Made by a program: the position numbers and the translations under genes. DNA of 18,616 nucleotides from Phycisphaerales bacterium UBA4658. Its GTDB lineage: Bacteria; Planctomycetota; Phycisphaerae; Phycisphaerales; UBA1924. This document shows, piece after piece, positions 8,169 through 17,400 of the stretch. Each line of letters begins with the position of its first letter. The first letter of the stretch is position 1. The notes below the pieces were generated by a model. It had not been told where the DNA came from and did not search any database. It saw nothing but the letters and a program-made list of their open reading frames with translations. The stretch spans positions 9,821-28,436 of the forward strand of contig DHLW01000138.1 of NCBI GenBank assembly GCA_002405485.1. The letters run 5' to 3'.

Positions 8169-9229
8169 ATGCCGGCTCCATCCTGGAAGACCCTGGCGTC
8201 GCGCGGCGCGACGAGCACTCTGTCGCCCCTGGCCACGCCGAGCATGCGGAATCGCTCGTGCGTCAGGTCCACCATGACCCGTTCGAGGTCGTCGGTCCGC
8301 AGCTCGACGCGCACCACCGGTCCCGCCGCGTTGACGTGGGTGATCGTGCCGTGCATCCGGTCGTTGTCGGCATCGAGTCCGTCGGTCATGATGTCCATCT
8401 CGTGGGGGCGGACATACCGGAGCCCTGCGGGTGGTCCCGCTCCGTCAGCGGCGGGTTCTCCAAGGGTCGCTCGGTGACTGAAGATGTTGACCCGCCCGAG
8501 GAACGTGCACACAAAGGGTGTCGCCGGCGCGTGATAGACATCCGCGGGCGGCCCGATCTGCTCGATTCGTCCCTTGTTCAGGACGACGACGCGATCGGCG
8601 ACCTCCAGAGCCTCTTCCTGATCGTGTGTCACGAGGATGGTCGTGACCTTCATCTTCGCGTGCAACGACCGGAGCCACGCTCGCAGGTCCGCTCGCACAC
8701 GCGCATCCAGAGCGCCAAATGGCTCATCGAGCAACAGGACCCGCGGCTCAACGGCCAGAGCCCGCGCGAGCGCGACCCGCTGCCGCTGGCCGCCCGAGAG
8801 TTCGTGGGGCATGCGTTGCGCAAGCCCCTCAAGCTGCACGAGCCCGAGCAACTCGCGAACGCGTGCACGGATGTCCGCCTCGGCCGGTCGCGCCTTGCGG
8901 GGTCTCACGCGCAGCCCGAAGGCGATGTTCTCGCACACCGACATGTGCCTGAACAGGGCATAATGCTGAAAGACGAATCCGACCCCGCGTCCGCTCACGC
9001 TGGTGCCGATGATGCTCCGGCCGTCGAAGCGGACCTCCGGCTCGGGCCGACCCGCGACACCGGGATCCGGCGACTCAAGGCCGGCGATGATGCGGAGCAG
9101 GGTCGTCTTGCCCGAACCGGATGGGCCGAGCAGGGCGACGAGCTCGCCCGCATGCACGTCGAGGCTGACGTCGCTCAGCGCGGGATATGCACCGAAGGAC
9201 TTGTGAATGTTGCGAAGCGCGATACTCAT
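8165..9229 (-). CDS. cysA: sulfate/thiosulfate ABC transporter ATP-binding protein
   Basis: A 354-residue ABC ATPase that powers the CysTW permease. Motifs in order: Walker A GPSGSGKT (35-42), Q-loop Gln88, signature LSGGQ (144-148), Walker B VLLLDE (164-169) and H-loop His202. Residues from about 240 form a regulatory TOBE-like domain as in E. coli CysA (365 residues). The first in-frame ATG upstream would add 20 polar residues inside cysW; ATG 9229 is chosen because it overlaps the cysW stop as ATGA and begins directly at the first strand ([13 protein letters not shown]). Its own stop overlaps the cysD start in the same way. Confidence 0.95.
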   Translation of the reverse strand: MSIALRNIHKSFGAYPALSDVSLDVHAGELVALLGPSGSGKTTLLRIIAGLESPDPGVAGRPEPEVRFDGRSIIGTSVSGRGVGFVFQHYALFRHMSVCENIAFGLRVRPRKARPAEADIRARVRELLGLVQLEGLAQRMPHELSGGQRQRVALARALAVEPRVLLLDEPFGALDARVRADLRAWLRSLHAKMKVTTILVTHDQEEALEVADRVVVLNKGRIEQIGPPADVYHAPATPFVCTFLGRVNIFSHRATLGEPAADGAGPPAGLRYVRPHEMDIMTDGLDADNDRMHGTITHVNAAGPVVRVELRTDDLERVMVDLTHERFRMLGVARGDRVLVAPRDARVFQDGAGI

Positions 9230-10128
9230 CGCTGCACCCCCGGTTCGAACCGCTCGCTCTCGCTTGCGTCGGCCTTCGCAGTCGCCCACTCGATCAGCGC
9301 TTTCACGCCGAGCGTGGCGAGTGCGAAGAGCGTCAACAGGGACGCAACGGCGAACGCAGCCGTCATCTGATAGTCGTTGTAGAGCACCTCGACGTGCAGC
9401 GGCAGAGTGTTCGTCTCGCCGCGAATGTGCCCGGAGACGACAGAGACCGCGCCGAACTCACCCATGGCGCGGGCGGTGGTCAGGATGACGCCGTAGAACA
9501 GCCCCCACTTGATGTTGGGCAGCGTGACACGCAGGAACATCTGCCACCCGCTGGCGCCAAGGGTGATTGCGGACAGCTCCTCGTCGCTCCCCTGCGCCTG
9601 CATGAGCGGGATGAGTTCGCGGGCGACAAACGGAAAGGTCACGAACATGGTCGCCAGTACGATGCCTGGCAGCGCGAAGATGATCTGCACGTCATGCTCG
9701 CGGAGCACGTCGCCGAACCAGCCCCTCGCACCAAAGAGCAGAACGAACAGCAGCCCGGCGATGACCGGCGACACGGCGAAGGGGACATCGATGAGCGTGA
9801 TGAGCACGCCCTTTCCCGGAAACTCGAACCGGGCGATGGCCCAGGCGGCGGCGACGCCGAAGACCGTGTTGATCGGGACAGCGATGAGCGCCGTCAGGAG
9901 CGTCAGCCAGATCGCCGAGCGCGTGTCGGGCTCGGTGACGGCGAGCGCATAGGCCCGCACGCCGCCCTGCAAGGCATACGTGAACACGAGCGTCAGCGGA
10001 AGAAAGAGCACGACGGCGAGGAAAGCGATGGCGATGGCGATGAGCCCGCAGCGGACGATCAGCGACTCCTCGCCGCCGACCGGTCTCTGCGTGCTCTCCC
10101 GTGCGTGGTGTGTGTTGGCTGGACCCAT
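9226..10128 (-). CDS. cysW: sulfate ABC transporter permease
   Basis: A 300-residue inner-membrane permease with about six membrane helices, partner of CysT in the sulfate/thiosulfate importer. The cytoplasmic coupling loop is visible as [13 protein letters not shown]...LPN at about 183-205, and the [15 protein letters not shown] stretch typical of CysT/CysW follows. Assignment to CysW rather than CysT rests on gene order and on the HVEVLYNDY segment. Its 5' end overlaps the unterminated cysT reading frame; the ATG at 10128 is kept because an in-frame TGA lies about 33 bases upstream. The 3' end overlaps cysA by ATGA. Confidence 0.93.
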   Translation of the reverse strand: MGPANTHHARESTQRPVGGEESLIVRCGLIAIAIAFLAVVLFLPLTLVFTYALQGGVRAYALAVTEPDTRSAIWLTLLTALIAVPINTVFGVAAAWAIARFEFPGKGVLITLIDVPFAVSPVIAGLLFVLLFGARGWFGDVLREHDVQIIFALPGIVLATMFVTFPFVARELIPLMQAQGSDEELSAITLGASGWQMFLRVTLPNIKWGLFYGVILTTARAMGEFGAVSVVSGHIRGETNTLPLHVEVLYNDYQMTAAFAVASLLTLFALATLGVKALIEWATAKADASESERFEPGVQR

Positions 10129-10990
10129 GAATGCTGCCTTTGGACTGACCGCGTCTCATCCATGCCTGGAGGAGATTGATGATGAGGAGGAGCCCGAACG
10201 ATGAGACGAGCATCACGACACCGATCGCCGCGGCGCCGCCGTAGTCGTACTGCTCAAGCTTGATGAGCACGAGCAGCGGCGCGATCTCGGTGCGCCCCGG
10301 GATGTTGCCGGCGATGAAATAGACCGACCCGAACTCTCCCACGGCCCGTGCGAGAGCCAGCACGAACCCGGTGAGCGCCGCGGGCAGAATGCTGGGGAGC
10401 GTGACCCGCGCGAAGATCTGGAGCCGAGAGGCCCCGAGACTCGCGGCTGCCTCCTCGACCTCGCGTTCGACCTCCTCCAGAGCCGGCTGCACTGTTCGCA
10501 CGACAAAGGGCAGACCGACAAGGGTGAGCGCAAGCACGATTCCCGGCCATGCATAAGCGACCTTGACGCCCAGCGGCTCAAGCCACCGCCCGAGCCATCC
10601 GGTCTGCGCGTAGAGCGTGGTGAGCGCGATCCCGCTGACGGCCGTGGGCAGCGCAAACGGAAGATCGACCAGCGCATCGATCAGCCGCCGACCGGGGAAG
10701 CGGTATCGGACAAGAACCCACGCTACGAGGACACCGAACACCACGTTCACGGTTGCGGCGGCGATCGATGCGCCGAACGTCAGGCGATACGCAGCGAGCA
10801 CCCGCGGGTCAGCCAGCGCCGTGCTCCAGAACGTCTCCGTCGGCACCCGTGCGGCTGATCCGACAAGACCGGCGATCGGCAGCAGCACGAGCAGACTGAG
10901 ATACAGGAGCGTCACGCCCATGCTGAGACCAAAGCCCGGCAACACGCGTCGCCGAGGAAGTCGCCGGGCTCTTGTCGTCAGAGTGCTCAT
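9692..10990 (-). CDS. cysT: sulfate ABC transporter permease, with an abnormal 3' extension over cysW
   Basis: Residues 1-280 are a normal CysT (CysU) permease: basic N-terminus, about six membrane helices, and the coupling loop [21 protein letters not shown] (about 179-199, split here only by residue count), then [18 protein letters not shown]. coli CysU ends near residue 277, and here [10 protein letters not shown] (271-280) looks like the natural end. No stop follows, however. The frame continues for about 150 residues of Arg/His/Ala-rich sequence that is cysW read in another frame, stopping at 9692. Either the gene truly overlaps cysW by 437 bases, or there is a one-base sequence error or mutation: a one-base shift just before residue 278 would end the protein at a TGA immediately after LLQAW. 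It starts 43 bases after sbp. Confidence 0.82.
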   Translation of the reverse strand: MSTLTTRARRLPRRRVLPGFGLSMGVTLLYLSLLVLLPIAGLVGSAARVPTETFWSTALADPRVLAAYRLTFGASIAAATVNVVFGVLVAWVLVRYRFPGRRLIDALVDLPFALPTAVSGIALTTLYAQTGWLGRWLEPLGVKVAYAWPGIVLALTLVGLPFVVRTVQPALEEVEREVEEAAASLGASRLQIFARVTLPSILPAALTGFVLALARAVGEFGSVYFIAGNIPGRTEIAPLLVLIKLEQYDYGGAAAIGVVMLVSSFGLLLIINLLQAWMRRGQSKGSIHGSSQHTPRTGEHAETGRRRGVADRPLRAHRHRHRFPRRRALSSADARVHVCLAGRRAGLCARRHRARHALGDLADAPDGAHRCPDQHGLRRRRRLGHRPVRVSGKGRAHHAHRCPLRRVAGHRRAAVRSALWCEGLVRRRAPRA

Positions 10991-11004
10991 GGTCTGCAAC
11001 TGTC

Positions 11005-11019
11005 GCGGCGTACCGCCGC
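11005..11019 (-). promoter_or_regulatory. intercistronic hairpin between sbp and cysT
   Basis: GCGGCG (11005-11010) and CGCCGC (11014-11019) form a 6-base-pair GC stem with a 3-base loop, 14-28 bases past the sbp stop codon and 15 bases before the cysT start. There is no T-run. Such hairpins after binding-protein genes often protect the upstream mRNA so the binding protein is made in excess over the permease; that role is inferred here. Confidence 0.35.
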
Positions 11020-11033
11020 CGGATGTCGGGCCA

Positions 11034-12116
11034 TCACTTCTTCTTGAACACCTGGTCGAACGACGCGCCATCGGCAAAGTGCGCTTCGTGGGCCTTGGTC
11101 CACCCGCCGAAGACCGCGTCGATCGTGAACAGCCGGATCGCCGGGAACGACTCACGATGCCGAGCGCTCACGTCCGGCTCCGTCGGTCGATAGAAGTTCC
11201 GCGCGGCGATCTCCTGTCCAACGGGAGAGTACAGGAACCGCAGGTACTCCTCGGCCGCGCGCCGATGCTCCGCACCCTTCTGGTCGACGTTCTTGTCCAC
11301 GACCGCGACGACAGGTTCGGCCTTGATCGACAGCGATGGGTACACGATCTCGACTCCCTCGGCGTCGAACTCGGCCCGGCCGAGCAACGCTTCGTTCTCC
11401 CACGTGACCAGCACGTCGCCGAGCTTCCGCTGGATGAAGGTGTTCGTGGCGCCTCGTGCACCGCGATCCAGCACCGGCACGTTCTGGTAGACGCGCGTGA
11501 CAAACTCGAAGGCCTTGGCCTGGGCCTGCGCGACGCGCTCGGCGTGCTTTGGTTCACTGATGATCGTGTCGCACTCCGAGCCCAGTTCCCTGTGCAGGAC
11601 CGCCCCCCAGATCGCGAGGTAGTTCCACCGGGCGACGCCGGACGTCTTGGGATTCGGGGTGATGACCTGAACGTCCGGCCGAACCAGATCGGCCCAGTCG
11701 GAGATCTTCTTGGGATTGCCTTTGCGCACGAGGAACACCAGTGTTGAGGTGTACGGCGCACTGTTTCTCGGGAGGCGGGACCGCCAGTCGGTCGGAAGCA
11801 GTTGCCCTTGAGCCGCGATCGCATCGATGTCATGTGCAAGCGCGAGCGTCACGACATCGGCCCGCAGACCGTCGATCACCGCTCGGGCCTGGCTGCCTGA
11901 TCCACCGTGCGACTGCTTCACGCTGACGGTGACGCCGGTCTTCTCGCGCCAGTGCTTCGCGAACGCCTCGTTGTACTCCTTGAACAGCTCTCGCGTCGGG
12001 TCATAGGAGACGTTCAGCAGCTCGATCGTCTGGGCTTGCAGCGGCAGAACGATCAACAGCATGGCGGCGGCCGCCGCGATAAGTCCCGTCATCCGTCCTT
12101 TGTGCGGTTTTCTCAT
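11034..12116 (-). CDS. sbp: periplasmic sulfate-binding protein of the ABC importer
   Basis: A 360-residue exported solute-binding protein that delivers sulfate (or thiosulfate) to CysTWA. The start at 12116 gives a clean signal peptide: MRKPHKGR, a hydrophobic core at 10-26, and an LQA site near 28. Family motifs follow: [10 protein letters not shown] (36-45), [13 protein letters not shown] (68-80), [13 protein letters not shown] (86-98) and [11 protein letters not shown] later. An upstream in-frame ATG would add seven residues before the charged region and is less likely, since AAGG lies seven bases before ATG 12116. It opens the sulfate block, 51 bases after hemL, with no evident terminator or strong promoter in that gap. 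The choice between Sbp and CysP is uncertain. Confidence 0.93.
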   Translation of the reverse strand: MRKPHKGRMTGLIAAAAAMLLIVLPLQAQTIELLNVSYDPTRELFKEYNEAFAKHWREKTGVTVSVKQSHGGSGSQARAVIDGLRADVVTLALAHDIDAIAAQGQLLPTDWRSRLPRNSAPYTSTLVFLVRKGNPKKISDWADLVRPDVQVITPNPKTSGVARWNYLAIWGAVLHRELGSECDTIISEPKHAERVAQAQAKAFEFVTRVYQNVPVLDRGARGATNTFIQRKLGDVLVTWENEALLGRAEFDAEGVEIVYPSLSIKAEPVVAVVDKNVDQKGAEHRRAAEEYLRFLYSPVGQEIAARNFYRPTEPDVSARHRESFPAIRLFTIDAVFGGWTKAHEAHFADGASFDQVFKKK

Positions 12117-12167
12117 GTCATCGCCTTTCCGTTGCACGCTCGTGCGTGCCTGTGATCTGACCCACGC

Positions 12168-13469
12168 CTAGATCCCGATGGGCGTGGCCGCCCATCGCAA
12201 CTCCGACAACGCCTCGCGCACCGCTCGTGCGGTGTAGTCCACAACCTCGTCCGAGTGTGCCAGCGACAGAAACCAGGACTCAAACCCGCTGGGCGGCAGG
12301 TGCACGCCGCGCTCGAGCAGGCCATGGAACAGCCAGGAGAACGTGTCCTGAGAGGCCTTGCGGACGTCCGAGTACGCGTCGACGCGCTCGACGCCGAAGA
12401 ACACACTGATCATCGACCCGACGCGCCGCACGACGGCCTGCTGATCCACCGACGCGATCGCTTCCCGCAGTCCCTGCTCCAGTCTCGCGCCAGCGTGCTC
12501 GAGCCGTCGATACGCCGCGTCATCCAGAAGCTCGAGAGTTGCAAGCCCCGCGGCCATGGTCACAGGATTCCCGGAGAATGTGCCGGCCTGATACACGTCT
12601 CCGGCGGGCGCGATTCTGTCCATCAGGTCCTTTCGACCACCGTACGCCCCGATCGGCAGTCCTCCGCCGATGACCTTTCCAAGCACGGTCAGGTCCGGGC
12701 GCACGCCGAAGAGCTCCTGTGCGCCGCCGCGCGACACTCTGAGCCCGGTCATCACCTCATCGAAGATCAGGATCGCACCGAACCTGTCAGCGCACGCTCG
12801 CAAGCCGGCCAGGAATCCGTCGCGCGGCGGGACGACGCCCATGTTGCCCGCGACCGGCTCCACGACGATGGCCGCGATGTCCGGTCCATGTGCTTCCATC
12901 AGCGCATGCACGGCTTGAATGTCGTTGTACGGAGCGATCAGGGTCTCGTGTGCCGTGCCCGCGGTGACACCGGCCGAGTCCGGCACGCCCAGGGTCGCCG
13001 CACCCGATCCGGCCTTGACCAGCAGCGCATCGATGTGCCCGTGGTAGTTGCCATCGAACTTCAGGATCATGCGTCGCCGCGTCGCCGCTCGCGACAGCCG
13101 CACGGCGCTCATCGCCGCCTCGGTCCCGGAGTTGACCATGCGCAGGCGCTCCAGCGACGGGACGCGTTCGATGATGGCCTCGGCAAGCTGCGTCTCAAGC
13201 TCCGTGCACAAACCGATGCTGAGCCCGTTCCGCGCCGTCCTTGCCACCGCATCGACGACCGCGGGATGCGCGTGCCCGACGATCGCCGCGCCCCACGATC
13301 CGACGAAGTCCACGTACTCCCGTCCATCCACATCCCACAGCGAGCACCCCGACGCGCGAGCGATCACGCGCGGCGTGCCACCGACGCCCTTGAAGGCCCG
13401 GACCGGCGAGTTCACCCCCCCGGGCATGACCCGGCTTGCCCTGCGAAACTCCGCACTCGATCGGCTCAT
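12168..13469 (-). CDS. hemL: glutamate-1-semialdehyde 2,1-aminomutase
   Basis: A 433-residue PLP enzyme that converts glutamate-1-semialdehyde to 5-aminolevulinate, the second step of the C5 route. The PLP-binding lysine is Lys265 in VLGKVIGGGLP; FDEV (236-239) supplies the Asp that contacts the pyridine nitrogen, and NSGTEA (113-118) holds the phosphate. The GGVNSPVRAF N-terminal motif (17-26) is specific for this enzyme among class III aminotransferases. ATG 13469 overlaps the hemB stop as ATGA, so it is preferred to the longer frame beginning at 13499. Length and ends match the family (E. coli 426). It is the last gene of the tetrapyrrole block; sbp follows after 51 bases. Confidence 0.96.
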   Translation of the reverse strand: MSRSSAEFRRASRVMPGGVNSPVRAFKGVGGTPRVIARASGCSLWDVDGREYVDFVGSWGAAIVGHAHPAVVDAVARTARNGLSIGLCTELETQLAEAIIERVPSLERLRMVNSGTEAAMSAVRLSRAATRRRMILKFDGNYHGHIDALLVKAGSGAATLGVPDSAGVTAGTAHETLIAPYNDIQAVHALMEAHGPDIAAIVVEPVAGNMGVVPPRDGFLAGLRACADRFGAILIFDEVMTGLRVSRGGAQELFGVRPDLTVLGKVIGGGLPIGAYGGRKDLMDRIAPAGDVYQAGTFSGNPVTMAAGLATLELLDDAAYRRLEHAGARLEQGLREAIASVDQQAVVRRVGSMISVFFGVERVDAYSDVRKASQDTFSWLFHGLLERGVHLPPSGFESWFLSLAHSDEVVDYTARAVREALSELRWAATPIGI

Positions 13470-14476
13470 GGTGATCGGTCCTCCCGCTCGCACAGCCACT
13501 CGGCCGCCCGGACGGCCGCATATGTCACGATTGCTCCCGCTCCCGCTCTCTTGATGGACACGAGCGACTCAAGGATCGCCGACCGCTCGTCAACCCACCC
13601 GCGCGCCGCCGCCGCCGCGATCATGGCATACTCGCCGCCGACTTGATACGCCGCCAGCGGCACGCCCGGCATCGACTCACGCACCCGCGCGATCACATCC
13701 AGCGCAGAACCGGCGGGCTTCACCATGACTGCGTCGGCGTCTTCGGCAACATCCTGCGCCACTTCCGCGAGCGACTCTCGTGTGTTGGCCGGATCAAGCT
13801 GATGCTGGCTGCGATCCCCGACCGACGGCGCAGAGCGGGCCGCCTCGCGGAACGGACCATACAGACACGACGCGAACTTCGCCGAGTACGCGAGAATTGC
13901 GGTCTGGTCATGTCCCGCATCATCGAGCGCGGATCGAATCGCCCGAACCCCCCCGTCGATCATGCCACTGGGGGCCACAACGTCCGCCCCCGCCCGTGCG
14001 TGCGCAACGGCGATCAGGCCGAGCATGTCGAGGGTCGCCCTCTGCTCGCCAGCGTCTTCGTCATGAACGACGCATCGGCCGCTCGACGTGTACTGGCAGA
14101 GACACACGTCCGTCATGACCGCAAGATCCGGGGCACACACCTTGATTCTCTCGATGGCCCGGGGAATCACCCCGTCAGAGGCTGCGGCGGCTGAACCGCT
14201 CTCGTCCTTGGTCCCGGGTACACCAAAGAGCAGCACCGCCCGCACCCCTGCTCGTTTCACCCCGTCGATCACCCGCGGCAACTCGCCAAGCGCGTGCCGC
14301 CTCACTCCGGGTAAAGAGGCGATTCCGCCGGCGTCCTTGTCATGCTCGGCGACGAAGATCGGCAGCACGAAATCCTGCGGACTCAACCGAGTCTCTCGAA
14401 ACACATCGCGCAACGCCGCCCTCTGACGCAGGCGTCCAAGACGCCGATGGCTCTGACTCTCAACTGTCTCGATCAT
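13466..14476 (-). CDS. hemB: delta-aminolevulinic acid dehydratase (porphobilinogen synthase)
   Basis: A 336-residue cytoplasmic enzyme that condenses two 5-aminolevulinate molecules into porphobilinogen. The two Schiff-base lysines are Lys200 (AYSAKFAS) and Lys253 (VMVKPAG). The metal site is of the zinc type, with Cys125, Cys127 and Cys135 in DVCLCQYTSSGRC, rather than the Asp-rich magnesium type. The start at ATG 14476 overlaps the stop codon of the upstream fusion gene (ATGA) and gives the usual N-terminus (RRLGRLRQ); the longer open frame to 14620 is only a shadow of the fusion gene. Product passes directly to the HemC part of the neighbouring fusion protein. Confidence 0.96.
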   Translation of the reverse strand: MIETVESQSHRRLGRLRQRAALRDVFRETRLSPQDFVLPIFVAEHDKDAGGIASLPGVRRHALGELPRVIDGVKRAGVRAVLLFGVPGTKDESGSAAAASDGVIPRAIERIKVCAPDLAVMTDVCLCQYTSSGRCVVHDEDAGEQRATLDMLGLIAVAHARAGADVVAPSGMIDGGVRAIRSALDDAGHDQTAILAYSAKFASCLYGPFREAARSAPSVGDRSQHQLDPANTRESLAEVAQDVAEDADAVMVKPAGSALDVIARVRESMPGVPLAAYQVGGEYAMIAAAAARGWVDERSAILESLVSIKRAGAGAIVTYAAVRAAEWLCEREDRSP

Positions 14477-17400
14477 CGTCGCACCTCCGTCAGCACCGCA
14501 GACCTGTCGAGCACGCGCTGCAGCTCCGAGAGCACTCCGTCGTCGGTGTGCACGCCTGCCGCGGACACATTGCGCCACCCGCTGGCGACCGCCTCGGCCG
14601 CTGTCGTCGGCCCGATGCACACGACAGCGGCCTCGTCCGGGTCAAGACCGGCGTCGATCGCTCCTCGCACCGCTGACGGGCAGTAGAACAGCCAGGCATC
14701 GACTGTTGTGCGCTCCAGCGCTGCACGCGTGCTCGGCTCGGGTCCAAGCGAGAGCGTGTCGTACACGTGCACCTCATTCACGAGCATTCCTCGTGCTCGA
14801 AGTCCTTCGCGCAGCTCGTCCCGCGCAAGCGTGCCGCATGGGAACAGCACGCTGCTCCCTGCAACTCCCGCCGCAGCACCGATGTCCTCCACCAGTGCCG
14901 CGGCTCGATGGACCGTGGGCACGACATCTGGTCGAACGCCGATCGCCTCGAGTGCGTCGGCTGTCTTTGGTCCCACCGCCGCGACCCGACTTCCCGCCAG
15001 AACGCGAGCATCAAGACCGCGCTCCCTCAACGCCTTGCGCCACCCGCGCACCGCGTGCAGCGAGGTGAACACCGTCCAGTCGTGCCGATGCCGCAGCGGC
15101 TCGCCGTCACCCCGCACACCGTACTCGATCCGTATCAGTGGACAGTCGACCACCTCAGCGCCCTCCCGCTTGAGTTCGGCGATCAGACCCGCCGAGGCGC
15201 TTCGAGGGCGAGTGACGACCACGCGCCGCCCGGCGAACCGTCCCACGGCCGCTCGTCTGTCCTTCGTGGCGAGGCCGGCGGAATCTCCGATCACCAGAAC
15301 CGACGGAGCCGAGATCTCGTGCGTCTCGGCAAGATGAACGATCGTTGCGAGAGTTCCTCGGACGATGCGCTGGTCCGGCAGCGTTGCGCTCTGCACGATC
15401 ACCGCCGGCGTGTCGCCTCTCCGGCCGGCGCCGAGGAAGCCCTCGACCACCTCGCCAAGCAGCGACCGACCCATGAGCACCGAGCCCGTGTCCATCCGCG
15501 CAAGCGCCGCGTAGTCAAGCGGCTTGCGCTCCGCGCCGCTCTCGCTCTGCGGCGTGACGACCGCAAAGGACCGAGACACCCCGCGTGCTGTCACCGGCAC
15601 CATGGCCGCCGTCGGCCCTGCCAGAGCGCTGGACACGCCCGGAACGACCTCGCAGGCCACGCCGAACCGTCGGCAGTGCTCCAGTTCCTCCCAGCCCCGA
15701 CCATACACAAACGGATCGCCGCCCTTGAGCCGCACGACCCGGCACCCGGCCCGAGCCCTCCGGACCATCAGCTCATTGATCCGATCCTGCGGGAGCGTGT
15801 GTCTCCCAGGCGACTTTCCGGCATCGATGATCTCCACCTTCTCACCCAGTTCATCAAGCAGCGACGTCCCCGCAAGTCGATCGGCAATCACAACCTCAGC
15901 CATGTGGAGGAGCTGGCGCCCTCGCACGGTGATCAGGCCGGGATCCCCCGGCCCGGCGCCAACCAGCGCAACACACCCACGCCTCGTCAGCCCGCCGATC
16001 GCGTCCTGGGCATCCGTCCCAGAGGCGTCGACGGCCATCCGACCATCCTGTGAAATCACCCGAACATGCACGCGCTCGCCCACCCACACGGCGGCTGCCG
16101 TCAGCCCCGTATCACGCTCGATCGCCGCGCACAGCTTCCGCTCCTCCTCCACACGCCATCTGGTCGTCTCGTCGTTGATCTCTGCGACCAGCACGCCCGC
16201 GCGATCGTCTCCGTCACGGACCTGCACCCCGACAGCCCCCTGCCCGGCTTCCGGCACGATGTCTCGCAGCGAGAAGATCTCGGAGATGTGTTGCTCGAGT
16301 CCCAGCCGCTGCAGTCCCGCCCGAGCGAGCACCGCCGCGTCAAACGCGCCGGCCTTGACCTGCTGCACGCGATGCTCGACCGTGCCGCGAATCGGGAGAA
16401 TCACCAGATCCGGCCTCAGCCGCCGAACCTGCGCCGCGCGCCGCGTGCTGCACGTTCCGATCGTTGCGCCAAAGGGAAGATCCGACAGGCCCCCCTTGTG
16501 GCGAGAGACAAGCACTTCTTCGACCGGACCGCGAGGGAGGACCGCCCCCAGCCGAGTGCCCGGCCCCAAGACTGCCGGCAGATCCTTCACACTGTGTGCC
16601 GCCGCATCGATCCGACCGTCAAGCAAAGCGCGTTCCAGCGCATCTGTGAACGGTCCATCGGTCGCGAAGCCCTCGATCGGCGTGCTCAGGTTCAGATCAC
16701 CCTCCGTGTCAACGGCGATCATCTCCACGTCCGCGCCAACAGCCCGCAGCGCATCCGCCACACGCTCGGCCTGCCAACGCGCAAGCACGCTCCCGCGCGT
16801 CCCCAATCGCACCCGCGGCCGCGCGCATGCCTCGTCGATCCTCTTGAGCAGCACATCCTCAAACCCATCGAGCTGCGCAAGCGCCGGGAGGATCCGCACG
16901 CGGTCCTCGGGCACGCTCGACAATCGCTGCGGAATGTCCTCGACATGGTGACCACCTCCGCCGAGCAGAAACGGCAGGACGATCAGTCGCCTGGCTCCCA
17001 GCCCCGGGGCCAGATCTTCCAGGAGCGGGTCCTGGTCAAGAAACGCCGGGATTGCCTCGATCCCGGTCGCACCGTGAATCGCCTGCGCCAGCTCACGGGT
17101 CGAGTCCCCGCTCGCCGCCGATCGTCGTGTGCCGTGACCGACCACAAGAACAAGGTCCTCTCCGGTCGCACTCGGACCGGCGTCCTTGACTGCCCTTTGG
17201 ACCTCCTCGGTGCACAGAGTCGTGATCCGCCGATCAAGGCCGATCGCTGGAAGCACCCGGGCGATTCCCGCCGCCCGCTCACGCAGGTACTCGCCCGCGA
17301 AGTAGCCCGCGCTCGTCATGAGCGGAAGGACCACCGCATCCGCGCCTCTGACGCTGGCGAGCACGTCGTCGATCGTCGGCGTGCCGAGCTTGAACGCCGT

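Noticed and set aside
9692..10128. CysT-CysW as a genuine translational fusion
   Set aside because: The cysT frame differs from the cysW frame in the overlap, and cysW has its own ATG with an in-frame TGA upstream, so no single fused permease can be read without a frameshift.
12134..12145. GCACG-CT-CGTGC inverted repeat in the hemL-sbp gap as a terminator
   Set aside because: The stem is only four or five pairs with a tiny loop and there is no T-run, so it does not support a transcript end between hemL and sbp.
12255..13646. Plus-strand open frame of 463 codons opposite hemL
   Set aside because: Arg/His/Gln-rich shadow of a clearly identified PLP enzyme gene.
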